Of a DNA stretch of 64,000 nucleotides, positions 44,948 through 54,133 are shown piece after piece; the stretch's first letter is position 1, and every line of letters starts with the position of its first letter. This stretch comes from Gambelia wislizenii (lineage: Eukaryota > Chordata > Lepidosauria > Squamata > Crotaphytidae), in NCBI GenBank assembly GCA_030847615.1, contig JAUMIR010000005.1, positions 211,342,645 through 211,406,644 on the forward strand, given 5' to 3'. The position numbers and the translations under genes were made by a program. A model generated the notes under the pieces. It was not told the DNA's origin, ran no database searches, and was given only the letters and a program-made list of their open reading frames with translations.

Positions 44948-45258
44948 GAAGTAACCCAGGGAGGGTACAAAAAAGAGGATAGCCTACCTGGTTCTTGTGA
45001 TCCCACCTGCAAGTGTTCTGGCAGGACCATCCATTTATGCTGGAATCATGAGTCAAAAATGGTGCAAGGTTTCAGACGTCAGCAATGCTGGCACCAAAAC
45101 GGGATGGGTGATCCATTTACTACTCCAGCCCATCAATAAAAAGAAATGCCAGAATGATGACAGCGGAACACAAAAGGACAATATTGTGCAATATTGGTGT
45201 CCTTTTGCATTCTGCTTTTGTTATTCTGGCACCATATTAGCCACATCTGATAATCTCC
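44663..45258. mobile_element. GGAGATTATC MITE, TSD AAA
   Basis: A 596-bp element. Ends GGAGATTATCAGACAGGAAC and, on the minus strand, GGAGATTATCAGATGTGG, flanked by AAA (44660-44662, 45259-45261). The interior matches the 53531 copy in the same order (TTCACTTCCTGGACTGAAAT, CTCATGAGAAGAC, a CAA-rich run, CTACCTGGTT, AGTGTTCTGGCAGGACC). A local hairpin around CACAAAAGGACAATATTGTG lies near 45170-45208. It carries no transposase. Confidence 0.88.
44916..44947. repeat. (ACA)n microsatellite inside the MITE
   Basis: About ten ACA units. The 53531 copy has only AAC/AAA-rich sequence at this place, so the expansion arose in this copy. Confidence 0.95.
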
Positions 45259-45403
45259 AAAGAGTTAAGTCCCAGTTCTTAGTTCACTCTTGTTTAGAAT
45301 TCCCCTGTTGTGGCTGAATTCAGTATCTTCAAATTTTTTAAAAAAAACAAAAAACCATATTCAGGGGTAGCTGTTTTGGCCATATGTGAACGTAAAACAA
45401 ATT

Positions 45404-45560
45404 CCAAAACCCACAGAAGAGCTATACCTTTATTGGCCAACCAAAATGCACAAAACCCAACTTGCAAGCTTTCAAAACTCCACCAACTTCTTTATCAGGC
45501 AAAAGATATTTAAAAATCCAAGTGAAGAAAAATGAGTGTTATAAATTATTCTGCCTAAAT
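45404..45560 (-). repeat. Terminal repeat with CTGATAA...GAAAGC core (second family, copy 2)
   Basis: On the minus strand: CCTGATAAAGAAGTTGGTGG, then AGTTTTGAAAGCTTGCAAG, then GCATTTTGGTTGGCCAATAA and AGGTATAG. Same family and orientation as 43735, with the 44663 MITE between them. Confidence 0.55.
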
Positions 45561-47070
45561 AGAAATGGGTTAAGTTTTGACAATGCCTGTAGTTCTTACT
45601 ATCCATGAAGTGCATGTCTGGCCCATGCTATAATGCAGTCCAGCATAATCATAACATAAAGTGTGTGGCTGTTTATTGAATGTGAATACATAAATCATTC
45701 AGTTTAACTTTAAGAAAAAATACAGCTCCAGGTTATTTTTGACACTATATGAGAAATTTGACAGTTATCACTAATTTGTTGAAGTTTTCTGAGTAGGGAA
45801 AATAGGCTCTGAAACACTTAGCACAACAGTGTGTGACATATTCTGTGCCCTAAATGAAAAGTGGCTCTGTGTGTGTGCATGTGTGTGTGTTTATGCATGT
45901 TGTGCTTCTTCTTGCTCTCCCTCTCCTCCTTTTTCTCATTTCTGTGTAAGAGCAAGTGTTGTAATCTACAGCTGTGAGGACTTTAACCCTGAAGCAGCCC
46001 CAAAACCGTAGCATATGGCACCACTCACAGAGCTGATTGACTGAAGTGCATGTAATCTAATGTGATGGATGTGTGCCAATATGATGTGACACATCTACTC
46101 AGGCTGTAATATGGGAAAGTATTTTGGTAGATGGTTTAATTGGAAAGATTAGATCCTTGGTAGGTTCGTCCTATATGCCCATTACCTTAGTGATAGTCAC
46201 ACCAGCATAGCACAGTGGCATTTGCCATTAGTAAACCCAAATATTATGAATAGCTTGAGTTGCAAACCCTAATGAGTAACCTCAATAAGCCACTCCCACA
46301 GTGTCCATGGCAATTGCACTGTCCCCATGATCCTTGCCAGAGATGGCATCAGAACAATTATGCATAGGAGGCATTGGAGCATCTGAAAGACATCCTGGAA
46401 CTCACATTATGCCTTCTCTGCAGTGTAGCCACGATGGCGGGGGGGGGGGATGAAAGCATTGATCCTGAAAATAAGAATTCTACCCCCCAATGAAATTTTC
46501 CTTCAGTACCCACATTTCTAATATTGCAGTAACTTCAGTTGAGCATTTAGAACTACAGTTTAGATATCCAAAGAAAGGGGCAGGCAAAGCAGAGCAAATA
46601 TAAGAGTTCGAGGTGTGAGCTATTTTTAGTGTTTCACTCTGTGCAATGTTTTGGGTGCAGAATTCTTATTGGGGCATAGCTTTCATTGTCACCCCCATCC
46701 CCAATAAGTACACAACATATGCCAGTACCTTGATAGGAAGCACCCCAGTTCCTCCCCAATAGTTTCCTTTGACACATACATTTTCCTGTCTGTTGTGCAG
46801 CTGGCTTCTTTTGTGTTCCCAAAGAAGCCGTAAGTGGAACTATAGCTTATTGCAGCTGTGGGGCACTGAGTGGCCTACAGACCACATGAATCCTGCCAAA
46901 GCTCCCAATGCAGATGCTTCTCATCTTGAATAGAGCAGCTAAGTAAATGGCTAATAGAATGAAGAGAAGGCTCAGAGGAACATAGGTGCTTGGCATCAGG
47001 AGTAGGGAGTATCCTCCATCTTGAATTAAAATACAAACCATGGAATTATTACTATGCTTATGATGACTAG

Positions 47071-47109
<39 letters not shown>

Positions 47110-47399
47110 ATTTGTTTGTTTTCATTTATGTCCTGCTTATCTTCCTAAGAGCTAAGGGCTAACAATCTTGCATAAAATCACACAGTGAAAGTCATAAATT
47201 ATGGAGTCATAACACTCATTAAGGCAAGCACTCTAAGCTCCCAAGCCAGAAAGTTTATCTTTGGGCAACATCTTTCAGCCTATATGCACATGAGACAGAG
47301 TGACTGCTGCATTAACTGATGGCTTCTCTTGAGGTAACTGCCTTGCTCATTCATGTTGTTGGACACTTATTTTGCCCAGTTCCCTTCTTCGCTTTTGCT
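45561..47399. other. Long stretch without genes
   Basis: Unique sequence with a GT-rich patch (45868-45890), a G run at 46440 and the microsatellite listed next. Nothing coding recognised. Confidence 0.45.
47071..47109. repeat. (ATCT)n microsatellite
   Basis: Nearly ten ATCT units without interruption. Confidence 0.97.
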
Positions 47400-47660
47400 C
47401 TCCTGCCAGCAGGCAAAGGCAGGCTGTTGACAATTAACTGGTTATTGCAGAAAAGTATTTTAATGGGCTGTGCATATTGTTATGCTGTAAATGCTTTTCA
47501 ACTGTTTTAAATTAGACTTGTTTTAAAAAGGATAGTTTACTTAACTGTTTGGACAGCTTTTTATTTTTTTAAAAATAGGTGTATTTTGTTTTAATCCATG
47601 TTGTGAAACACCTTGGGTCCCCCATTGGGAGAAATGTGGGGTCGTTAATTTGTTCATTTA
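47400..47660 (+). mobile_element. LINE 3' tail (L2-like), older copy
   Basis: GGCAGGCTGTTGACAATTAA, CTGGTTATTGC, then AACACCTTGGGTCCCCCATT, GGGAGAAATGTGG: the order of the end of an L2-like LINE. A second copy follows at 47700. Confidence 0.5.
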
Positions 47661-47699
47661 TTCATCCATCCATTCTTTGCATCACTCAAGAACTTTCCC

Positions 47700-48185
47700 G
47701 TTTGGGTTGTTTCCAAACTATAAAACTGCCTAAGTTTTGTATCTCTGAGGAAAGGCTTTCTCTTGATTCCACCAGCCTCACAAGCATCCTAGATGGGGAA
47801 ACAAAATAATGCCTTCTCAGTGGCTGCTTCCAGTCTGTGGGATTCCTTTCTGTGAGAGGCCAGGCTGGCCCCCTTTCTCTTCACCTTCCATCTCAAGAAA
47901 AAAAAGGTTTTTTCCCCTCAAGGCAGGCTGTTGGCCACTAACTGGTTGTTGCAAAAGTGTCTTTGATTGGGGGATGCAGTGCTTCTTTTTCCTCTCTTGT
48001 GTTTTTAATTGTTTTTGCACTATTTAAATTCAGGGCATGGTTTAATATGCTAGCTTTTCAAATAGTTTTTCATTGTACTCTACTGTTAAAACTGATCGGC
48101 TTTAGCTGTATTTTGTTTTGATTGCTGTTGCAAGCTGCCTTGAGTCTTATACTGAGAGAAATATAGGAATTTACTGTAAGAAATA
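47700..48185 (+). mobile_element. LINE 3' end (L2-like) with remnant of the frame
   Basis: One frame reads NAFSVAASSLWDSF at about 47808-47850, the typical last part of an L2/CR1-type ORF2 (the usual form is AFSAAAPxLWNSLP). It goes on to an F-T-F-x-L-K region and GGCAGGCTGTTGGCCACTAA, then ends GCTGCCTTGAGTC and GAGAGAAATATAGG. Stops are present. The segment repeats the layout of 47400-47660, so two related tails lie in tandem. Confidence 0.6.
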
Positions 48186-48511
48186 TATATAAACATGGCC
48201 TGATATGTCATAGAAGTCTAAACCACTTGCACTTAGAGGCGTGGTGGTTTAAGGGAACCCTTCTGATAAACTGGACTAAAATGTCATTGATTTTGTGGTA
48301 ATATGTGCATGTTTTCTGAGGGGAAATTTTTTATATTAACTATCAAAGTGAATTGCTGGAAAACTAACCACATTTTTCCTGCTTTTCATCAAAGTCTTGG
48401 ACCATAAAACTCTCCAAAGTCCATTTCTAAGGCTCTGGGTAACTGTTTAATCCAGCTCCTATGGGAGCTGTAACTCCTTGATCCAAGCTTTGAACATCTC
48501 TCAAATTAAAC
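48186..48511. other. Short stretch without genes
   Basis: Unique AT-rich DNA between an L2-like tail and the pogo-like element; nothing recognised. Confidence 0.4.
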
Positions 48512-48513
48512 TA

Positions 48514-49038
48514 CAGTTGTCCTTTCACATTCGCTGGGGTTTGGTTCCAGGACACCCCCCCCCCATGAATACCCAAGTCCGTGAATACTCAAGTCCCATT
48601 ATATGCTCTCTCTCTCTCTCTGGCTTTTCTTCGCAAACGAAGATTCAGGAAGGACTCATCCCGCGCCTTCTGCAAGCGCGCTGATGACTAAAAAGGCCAA
48701 TCCGAGATAAACAAGTCCGGTTGCAAAAAGCACAGCAGAAGGTCTCCTTGGGTGATGTTTTTGGGTTGTGATTCTTTCTGCGTTGTCGTTTCTCTTCAAG
48801 ACTTGTTCGTCGTGAGTTCTCAAATAAGGCTGCAGCATTGTGGATATTGCGTCTCCATGCCTCCCGATGTGAGGCCAGGGCGGACCACTGTTGGTGATGG
48901 CATAGCAAAATGGTGTCCTTTATATAAGATGGCAAAATCAAGGTTTGCTTTTTGGATTATTATTTTTTTAAGAATATTTTCAAGCTGTGAATACTTAAAT
49001 TCATGAATGTCAAATTTGTGAATATGGAGGGACAAATG
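48514..49038. mobile_element. pogo/Tigger-like element, split by a LINE
   Basis: Ends CAGTTGTCCTTTCACATTC and, on the minus strand, CATTTGTCCCTCCATATTC, with TA outside both (48512-48513, 49039-49040). Interior phrases GTGAATACTCAAGTCCC and TGGTGTCCTTTATATAAGAT fit the Tigger type. The LINE copy at 48606-48896 lies inside it, so the DNA element is the older of the two. Confidence 0.85.
48606..48896 (-). mobile_element. Zinc-finger LINE, 3' end, inside a pogo-like element
   Basis: Minus-strand frame WSALASHREAWRR and the following region up to the zinc finger (C-x2-C-x12-H-x3-C), with GAAAAGCCAGAGAGAG and a (GA)n tail at 48606-48622. The reading frame is uninterrupted in this part. Strongly 5'-truncated, about 290 bp. 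Confidence 0.9.
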
Positions 49039-49215
49039 TATAAGTAGTCTGTTTCCATAAGCACTTCCCTAGTCTATGTGGCTATAGCATGGATTGAGGA
49101 CTGGATCATCCAACAGTCCCCCTACCATTTTAGTGAAAGAACTGGAGGAGTTTCCCTATGACTAAGTGGAGTTTGGGGCAGATAGGGCTACAGGAGGTGT
49201 GATAACTGCCTGATG

Positions 49216-49453
49216 TGAATTCACACTATATAAATATAACCATTTGAGTCTACTTTAATTGTTTAAACTGCTTTTATCCATGTGCTTTTTATTAGAATTT
49301 TCTGCCAGAGAGTTCTAATCCTGAAATTCAGGAGAGAGTACTAGAGTATTCTAAGTACCTCACTAAATCATAAGTCCCAGGATTCTATAGGATGGAACCA
49401 TGGCAGTTAAAGGGGAATCAAACTGCTTCAGTTATTCTGTGTAGATTCATCCT
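49216..49453. mobile_element. Decayed MITE (AGGGTCCTTTCACAC / TGTAGAAATAATG type)
   Basis: The right half carries CATAAGTCCCAGGATTCTAT, CATGGCAGTTAAAGGGG and CTGTGTAGATTCATCC, as in 23607 and 31041. The left half is poorly preserved. Confidence 0.5.
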
Positions 49454-50957
49454 TGATGGGCACATGTCAGCACAGAAGAAGCAAATCGTCATTGTATGGG
49501 ATGAAGAACTATACACTGTGTTCCAGATTTGGATGTTGTACCTATGTAGGGAAGAACCATACCCCATGTTTTCACCATCTGTCAAAAGTGCTGGAATCAC
49601 TTTCAGCTATAGTGCTTTGGGGCAACATTTTAATTTGTTCACATCTACAGACAAAGGAGAAAATTCTGGATCCCAGTTTAAAACCTCAAAGCAAATAATT
49701 CCAAATGGACTCCTTCTTGCCCTTCTGCCTATGCCTGTTAATCTCTTCTGCATCTGATGTTTTAATCTTGGAAATTCTCTTCTCTCTCTCCCTCTCTCTC
49801 TCCCCAATTGGTTTGCTCAGCAGTGATGATTATGCAGGAGAGAAATGATAAAGGGGGTCAGGCAGCAAATGAATGAGGAGTGAAATCTCAAAAGATGCTA
49901 GATTAATATTTATGCAGCACAATCTCCACTCTCACATCATGGTACATAATGGGATCAGCAAAAGCTAACAGAATTCATGCTGGGTGAGCTGATTCTGTGA
50001 AAACTTCATTTAATCTGTATATTAGGCTGACAATCCATGAGCAAAGAGAACGCCTTTGCCAGCATGTGAAATATTTCTAAAACTTCCCAATTTTGAAGCA
50101 TATCCATGTCCTGATCAGAAACAGGAAGGGGAGGGAAGCATATATGTTGACCGTAGTCTAAAGAAAATGAAGCAAAGTTAATTCTGGAAGGATATATGAT
50201 GCCTGAATGAGGATTTATTACATGCCACTGAACTGTTTTAAAGGAAAATTACATAGTTTAGCAGTTAAAATGTGTCAGCCTATGTCTCCATGCTGAGTAG
50301 TACTGCCAAGAGTAAAGAGCAAATAAAGACATGAGAGATGGTACAGTTGCTGGATAAGGAAGGTGGTATTGTGCTGGAAGCCCGGGTTCTGTACTCAAAA
50401 AAGATCAGAACTAATAGGCATCTTTGTTGACAAAATCAGCCCCTAGTTTCACCTGGATGGCATAGGTTTCATACTTAGCAGGTGTGTCTGGATCAGTATT
50501 TCTTAAGTGTTCCCCAGATAGTAAATTCAGAGCATCTCTGCCTTCTAGATTACATTCATTGTGAGATGATCCTACATGTTTTGATTCAAAGGCAGTGGTA
50601 TAACAGTCCAACCATCCTGCAGATGGTGTTGGCCTTGGTGTGAGAATAGTGTCTGGGGGAGGGGCAGGTGATTAACATGCTGCTGTTTCCCGTTAGCTAT
50701 TGAAAGACTGGAAGGTGTGCATTCAGTTTCCTCACAGTAATGAAGCTGATTTAAGCCCAAAGTCAATGACCCAGTTGAAACTATCAAGAGGCCTCTCCAC
50801 ATGTTGCCATGACACTTACCTGTTTCAGTTCTCATGAATGTCCTTCCTTTGCAAGTTGACATGCAACAAGCAGGACCAGCCTGACATTAGCCAGCATGAG
50901 GAGGCTACCTTGGACAAGAGATCCTGAGTGCATGAAATGACAGCACATTCCTAGTCA
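49454..50957. other. Long stretch without genes
   Basis: Unique sequence; a CT-rich run near 49780-49802. Nothing coding recognised. Confidence 0.45.
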
Positions 50958-50965
50958 TCTATGAT

Positions 50966-51180
50966 CAGGGCCAGTTTAAGGAATGTTTGGGCCCCCTGCA
51001 ACGCTTTATTTTGGGGGACCATATGTTTATCTCAGGTCAATGTAACATAACCTAACCTATTCACTGTACAGGATATTCAGATTATTACTAATAATGCTTT
51101 TGCAGGAGGAGGATTACGACGCATGCCCTCCCCACAATGATGGGGCCCCCTGTGGCTGCAGGGCCCTTAAATTGGTCCTG
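50966..51180. mobile_element. hAT-type MITE, perfect 8-bp TSD
   Basis: Ends CAGGGCCAGTTTAAGG and, on the minus strand, CAGGACCAATTTAAGG. The 8-bp repeat TCTATGAT stands at 50958-50965 and 51181-51188. CAGGG-type ends with an 8-bp duplication are the signature of the hAT superfamily. The copy is 215 bp with no transposase. Confidence 0.9.
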
Positions 51181-51188
51181 TCTATGAT

Positions 51189-51844
51189 TGCATTCTTACT
51201 GCCACTATCTGGGATAAGAAATTAGAAAACTTGCTGCCTTGTGAGCTAAAATAATTTGACTGGCTTTGCATACTATACACCTTGACATAGGTGAGTGGAG
51301 GCTGTGATGTGCTTTTCTGCTTCAGGCAGCCAAATATCTTTGGCTGATAGTGGGATGTCTGACATGCTGTGCAGTACTGTGAAAATCATATAACCCAAAC
51401 ACTTTCCAAATGACAGGGCATTGCTTCCTGTTGAGACAACAAAAATTTACCATAACAACAAGAACATATTGGGCTGAGACTATTCCTTCCAATATAGGCC
51501 TGGGTGACCCAGAATTTTCTCCTCCAGCATCCTAATATTATCATATTATCAGTAAAGCTTATGCCTCACTAGAAATCCGGATTACCAGCTCTATATTCAA
51601 TGCATGGGTAGATTTTATATGTGCAAACTGTTACTTGAATATATAGGTGTACAAAGATAAATTCTAAGTTCTCTGGAAGTGTCAGTGGCTGACATCTCCA
51701 TGAAGTAGAGGACCATACACCCAGGCTCATGTTCATTGGCTTTAAAGATTCATTGGCTCCAAATTCTTGGAGGATAAGGGTATCAATGTTTGGTCATTAC
51801 TCAAGATGGCTATGTATCACCACCAGTAAACAACAGTTTGAATA
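51189..51844. other. Stretch without genes
   Basis: Unique AT-rich DNA; nothing recognised. Confidence 0.45.
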
Positions 51845-52272
51845 GGTTTTCTGTGGGTTTTTTCCGGGCTGTGAGGCTGTGTTCTGGAAGAGTTTATTCC
51901 TGCCATTTTGCCTGCCATCTTCTGGGCCAGCCAGAAAAAGCAGTAGCATAGCATATTATAAACCAACCTGGACAAAAAATGTTATTTAAAAACACTGAAA
52001 TTCTGGACCAGGCCAGCAACTATCATGTCAGAATGCACAGAGAAGCTATTGAAATCCACAAACACCTGGACAACTTCAACAGGAAAGAAGAAACTCTTAT
52101 AGTAAACAAAGTTTGGCTACCAGTCCTGAAAAACACCAAAAGCAAAACTCATCACATGCAAATGAACTACACCCAGGGACAGGGTGATTTCCATAGAACA
52201 CAGCCTCACAGCCCAGAAAAAAAAACCCACAGAAAACCTATGGATGCCAGCCGTGAAAGCCTTTGACTTCAC
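51845..52272 (+). mobile_element. Penelope-like element fragment with inverted 3' piece in front
   Basis: From about 51923 the plus strand reads GQPEK-type sequence, then FKNTEILDQASNYHVR and REAIEIHKHLDNFNR. These words belong to the C-terminal GIY-YIG region of Penelope-like elements. The end is CACAGCCTCACAGCCCAGAA and AAACCCACAGAAAA. In front, at 51845-51922, the same 3' end lies inverted (TTTTCTGTGGGTTTTTTCCG, GGGCTGTGAGGCTGTG). Relatives are at 61636 and 62932. Confidence 0.8.
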
Positions 52273-52273
52273 A

Positions 52274-52458
52274 AGGGTTTGAATCTATGTTCAGCCATAG
52301 AAACCCACTGTGTGACCTTGGACAAATCACATTCACTCACCGTAAGAGGAAGGCAATGACTATCCTCCTCCAAATAAATCTTGCCAAAAAACAAAACAAA
52401 ACACTAGAACAGGGTTGGCATAAGTTGGAGTCAACTTGAAGGGACACAATAACCACCA
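52274..52458 (+). mobile_element. tRNA-derived SINE, head truncated
   Basis: Begins at the box B region (GGTTTGAATCTATGTTCAGC), then GTGTGACCTTGGACAAATC, AATCTTGCC, and ends GTTGGAGTCAACTTGAAGGG with an ACAATAACC tail. Same family as 9479, opposite strand. Starts almost directly at the end of the Penelope-like piece. Confidence 0.75.
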
Positions 52459-52732
52459 CAAATCAGAAGCAGTACCCTATCAACAGTAATTGCTGAAGAT
52501 GAGCATAAAGGTGCATAAAGGTATCATGCTTGAGGGCTTCCCAGAGCAATCTGTGTACTCACTGTAAAAAAAGAGGATGTTGGCTTAGATAACCCTATGG
52601 CCTGATCCCACAGGCTCCCTTTTAGTTTTATATGTTTTCAGATTTTTAACTCAAAGATTGTAGTGGAGAGAAGCCAGTAGTGTAGAAATAGTCTGAGGGT
52701 AGAAATGAGGTCCCTTCATCCTGCAACTGGTA

Positions 52733-52758
52733 CTATCTATCTATCTATCTATCTATCT
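52733..52758. repeat. (CTAT)n microsatellite
   Basis: Six CTAT units plus partial. Confidence 0.95.
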
Positions 52759-52767
52759 GCAAAACTA

Positions 52768-53012
52768 GGCCGTGTTCAAACAAAGGAGATTATCCTTATA
52801 ACTATACTGTTATAGTACTATTATTCTATGTTAACTGCTATGGCTGTCTCCTGTGGAATCCTGGGATTTGCAGTTTCAGGATGGGCATTTAGCATTCTCA
52901 GCCAGTGAACTCTTAGACCTCACTAAACTACAAACCCCAGGATTCCACATGAGGCAGCCATAGCAGTTAAAGTGGAACAATGGCACTGTAACAGTGTAGT
53001 GTGATAAAGTCC
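52768..53012. mobile_element. MITE (AGGGTCCTTTCACAC family), decayed ends
   Basis: The interior holds TATGTTAACTGCTATGGC and its inverted partner GCCATAGCAGTTAAAGTGG, and GGAATCCTGGGATTTGCAG with its partner ACTACAAACCCCAGGATTCC. The outer ends are weak (GTGTTCAAAC and, on the minus strand, GGACTTTATCACACTACAC). Confidence 0.7.
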
Positions 53013-53527
53013 TAATAGCATTTTAGCCACTTTCTCATGGTATAGGCATCTCCAGTAATGCTAAATCTATAAACTCTTATTTTAAAGGACCTTTAAAATA
53101 AGAGGATATTTAGAATTCCCTACCAAAGAGCAGATATGCCTTATTTCAGATTAATCTCTTCCCACGGAACAGAATGTATATTTCTTATCAGACTCCCACA
53201 GTTCCAGATTTTCTGTTGCTTCTGGCATTTTTATTAAGCTACACTGTTTCGTTCAAATATGCTTAACTTTAAGAGCAAGTGCTCTCTCACACACATGTAC
53301 TTGCTTTTTTACACTCTCACAGTCACTCTTTTTCTCTTTGTGTGTATATAGACATATATCTACATGTACAATGAATTCAAAAATAATATGCTTTCCCAAA
53401 TAGGGTTGGGAACTGGCTACCTGATTGTATCACAAGCAACACCTAATGAAATTCCCACTTCTACACAACCGTTAATTCCCACATTAATCCTCTCCAGTTT
53501 TCACAATGGGAGCCTCATTTCCCCAAC
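53013..53527. other. Stretch without genes
   Basis: Unique sequence; nothing recognised. Confidence 0.4.
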
Positions 53528-53530
53528 AGG

Positions 53531-54130
53531 GGAGATTATCAAAAAGGAATGAAAAAAGTGTTCCTGTCCCAGAATCTCCACTATTGCCCCTGTCCTGTCC
53601 CCAACCCACCACAATCACCCTCCCCACTGCACTTACCTCCTCTCCCATCGACAGGGCAGCCCAGGAGTGAAAGGAGCTCTAATGGAACTCCGTTCACTTC
53701 CTGAACTGAAATCCTGCAAATTCTCGTGAGAAGACGCGAGTGCAGGAAATTCAAAACTAAAAATAAAAGTAACATTAAAAACAGACAGCAAACACAAAAA
53801 CACACTTTAAAATGTGCAAGTAACCTGGGGACGGTCATAAAAAGTGTGTCACTTACCTGGTTGTCCTGATCTCACCCAGAAGTGTTCTGGCTGGGACCTC
53901 CCATTGACGCTGGGATCTCGCCAGCATAACAGGGCACCTTGTTGCACACAGGCAAATCAGGAACACAAACGGAACAGGGGAATCTACTGATGGCTTCTCA
54001 CATCAATAAAAAGCAGTGCTGGCAGAACAGCAGCATAACAAGGGGGGAACAATGTCGTCTGATAAGGGAGACCTTTTGTGATCTGCTGGTGTTGCTGTAA
54101 CACCACTTTTTGACGCGTCTAATAATCTCC
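53531..54130. mobile_element. GGAGATTATC MITE, TSD AGG
   Basis: A 600-bp element. Ends GGAGATTATCAAAAAGG and, on the minus strand, GGAGATTATTAGACGCGTC, flanked by AGG (53528-53530, 54131-54133). The interior matches 44663 in order. Two perfect splice-donor-like words (AGGTAAGT on the minus strand) sit at about 53633-53640 and 53849-53856. No transposase. Confidence 0.88.
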
Positions 54131-54133
54131 AGG

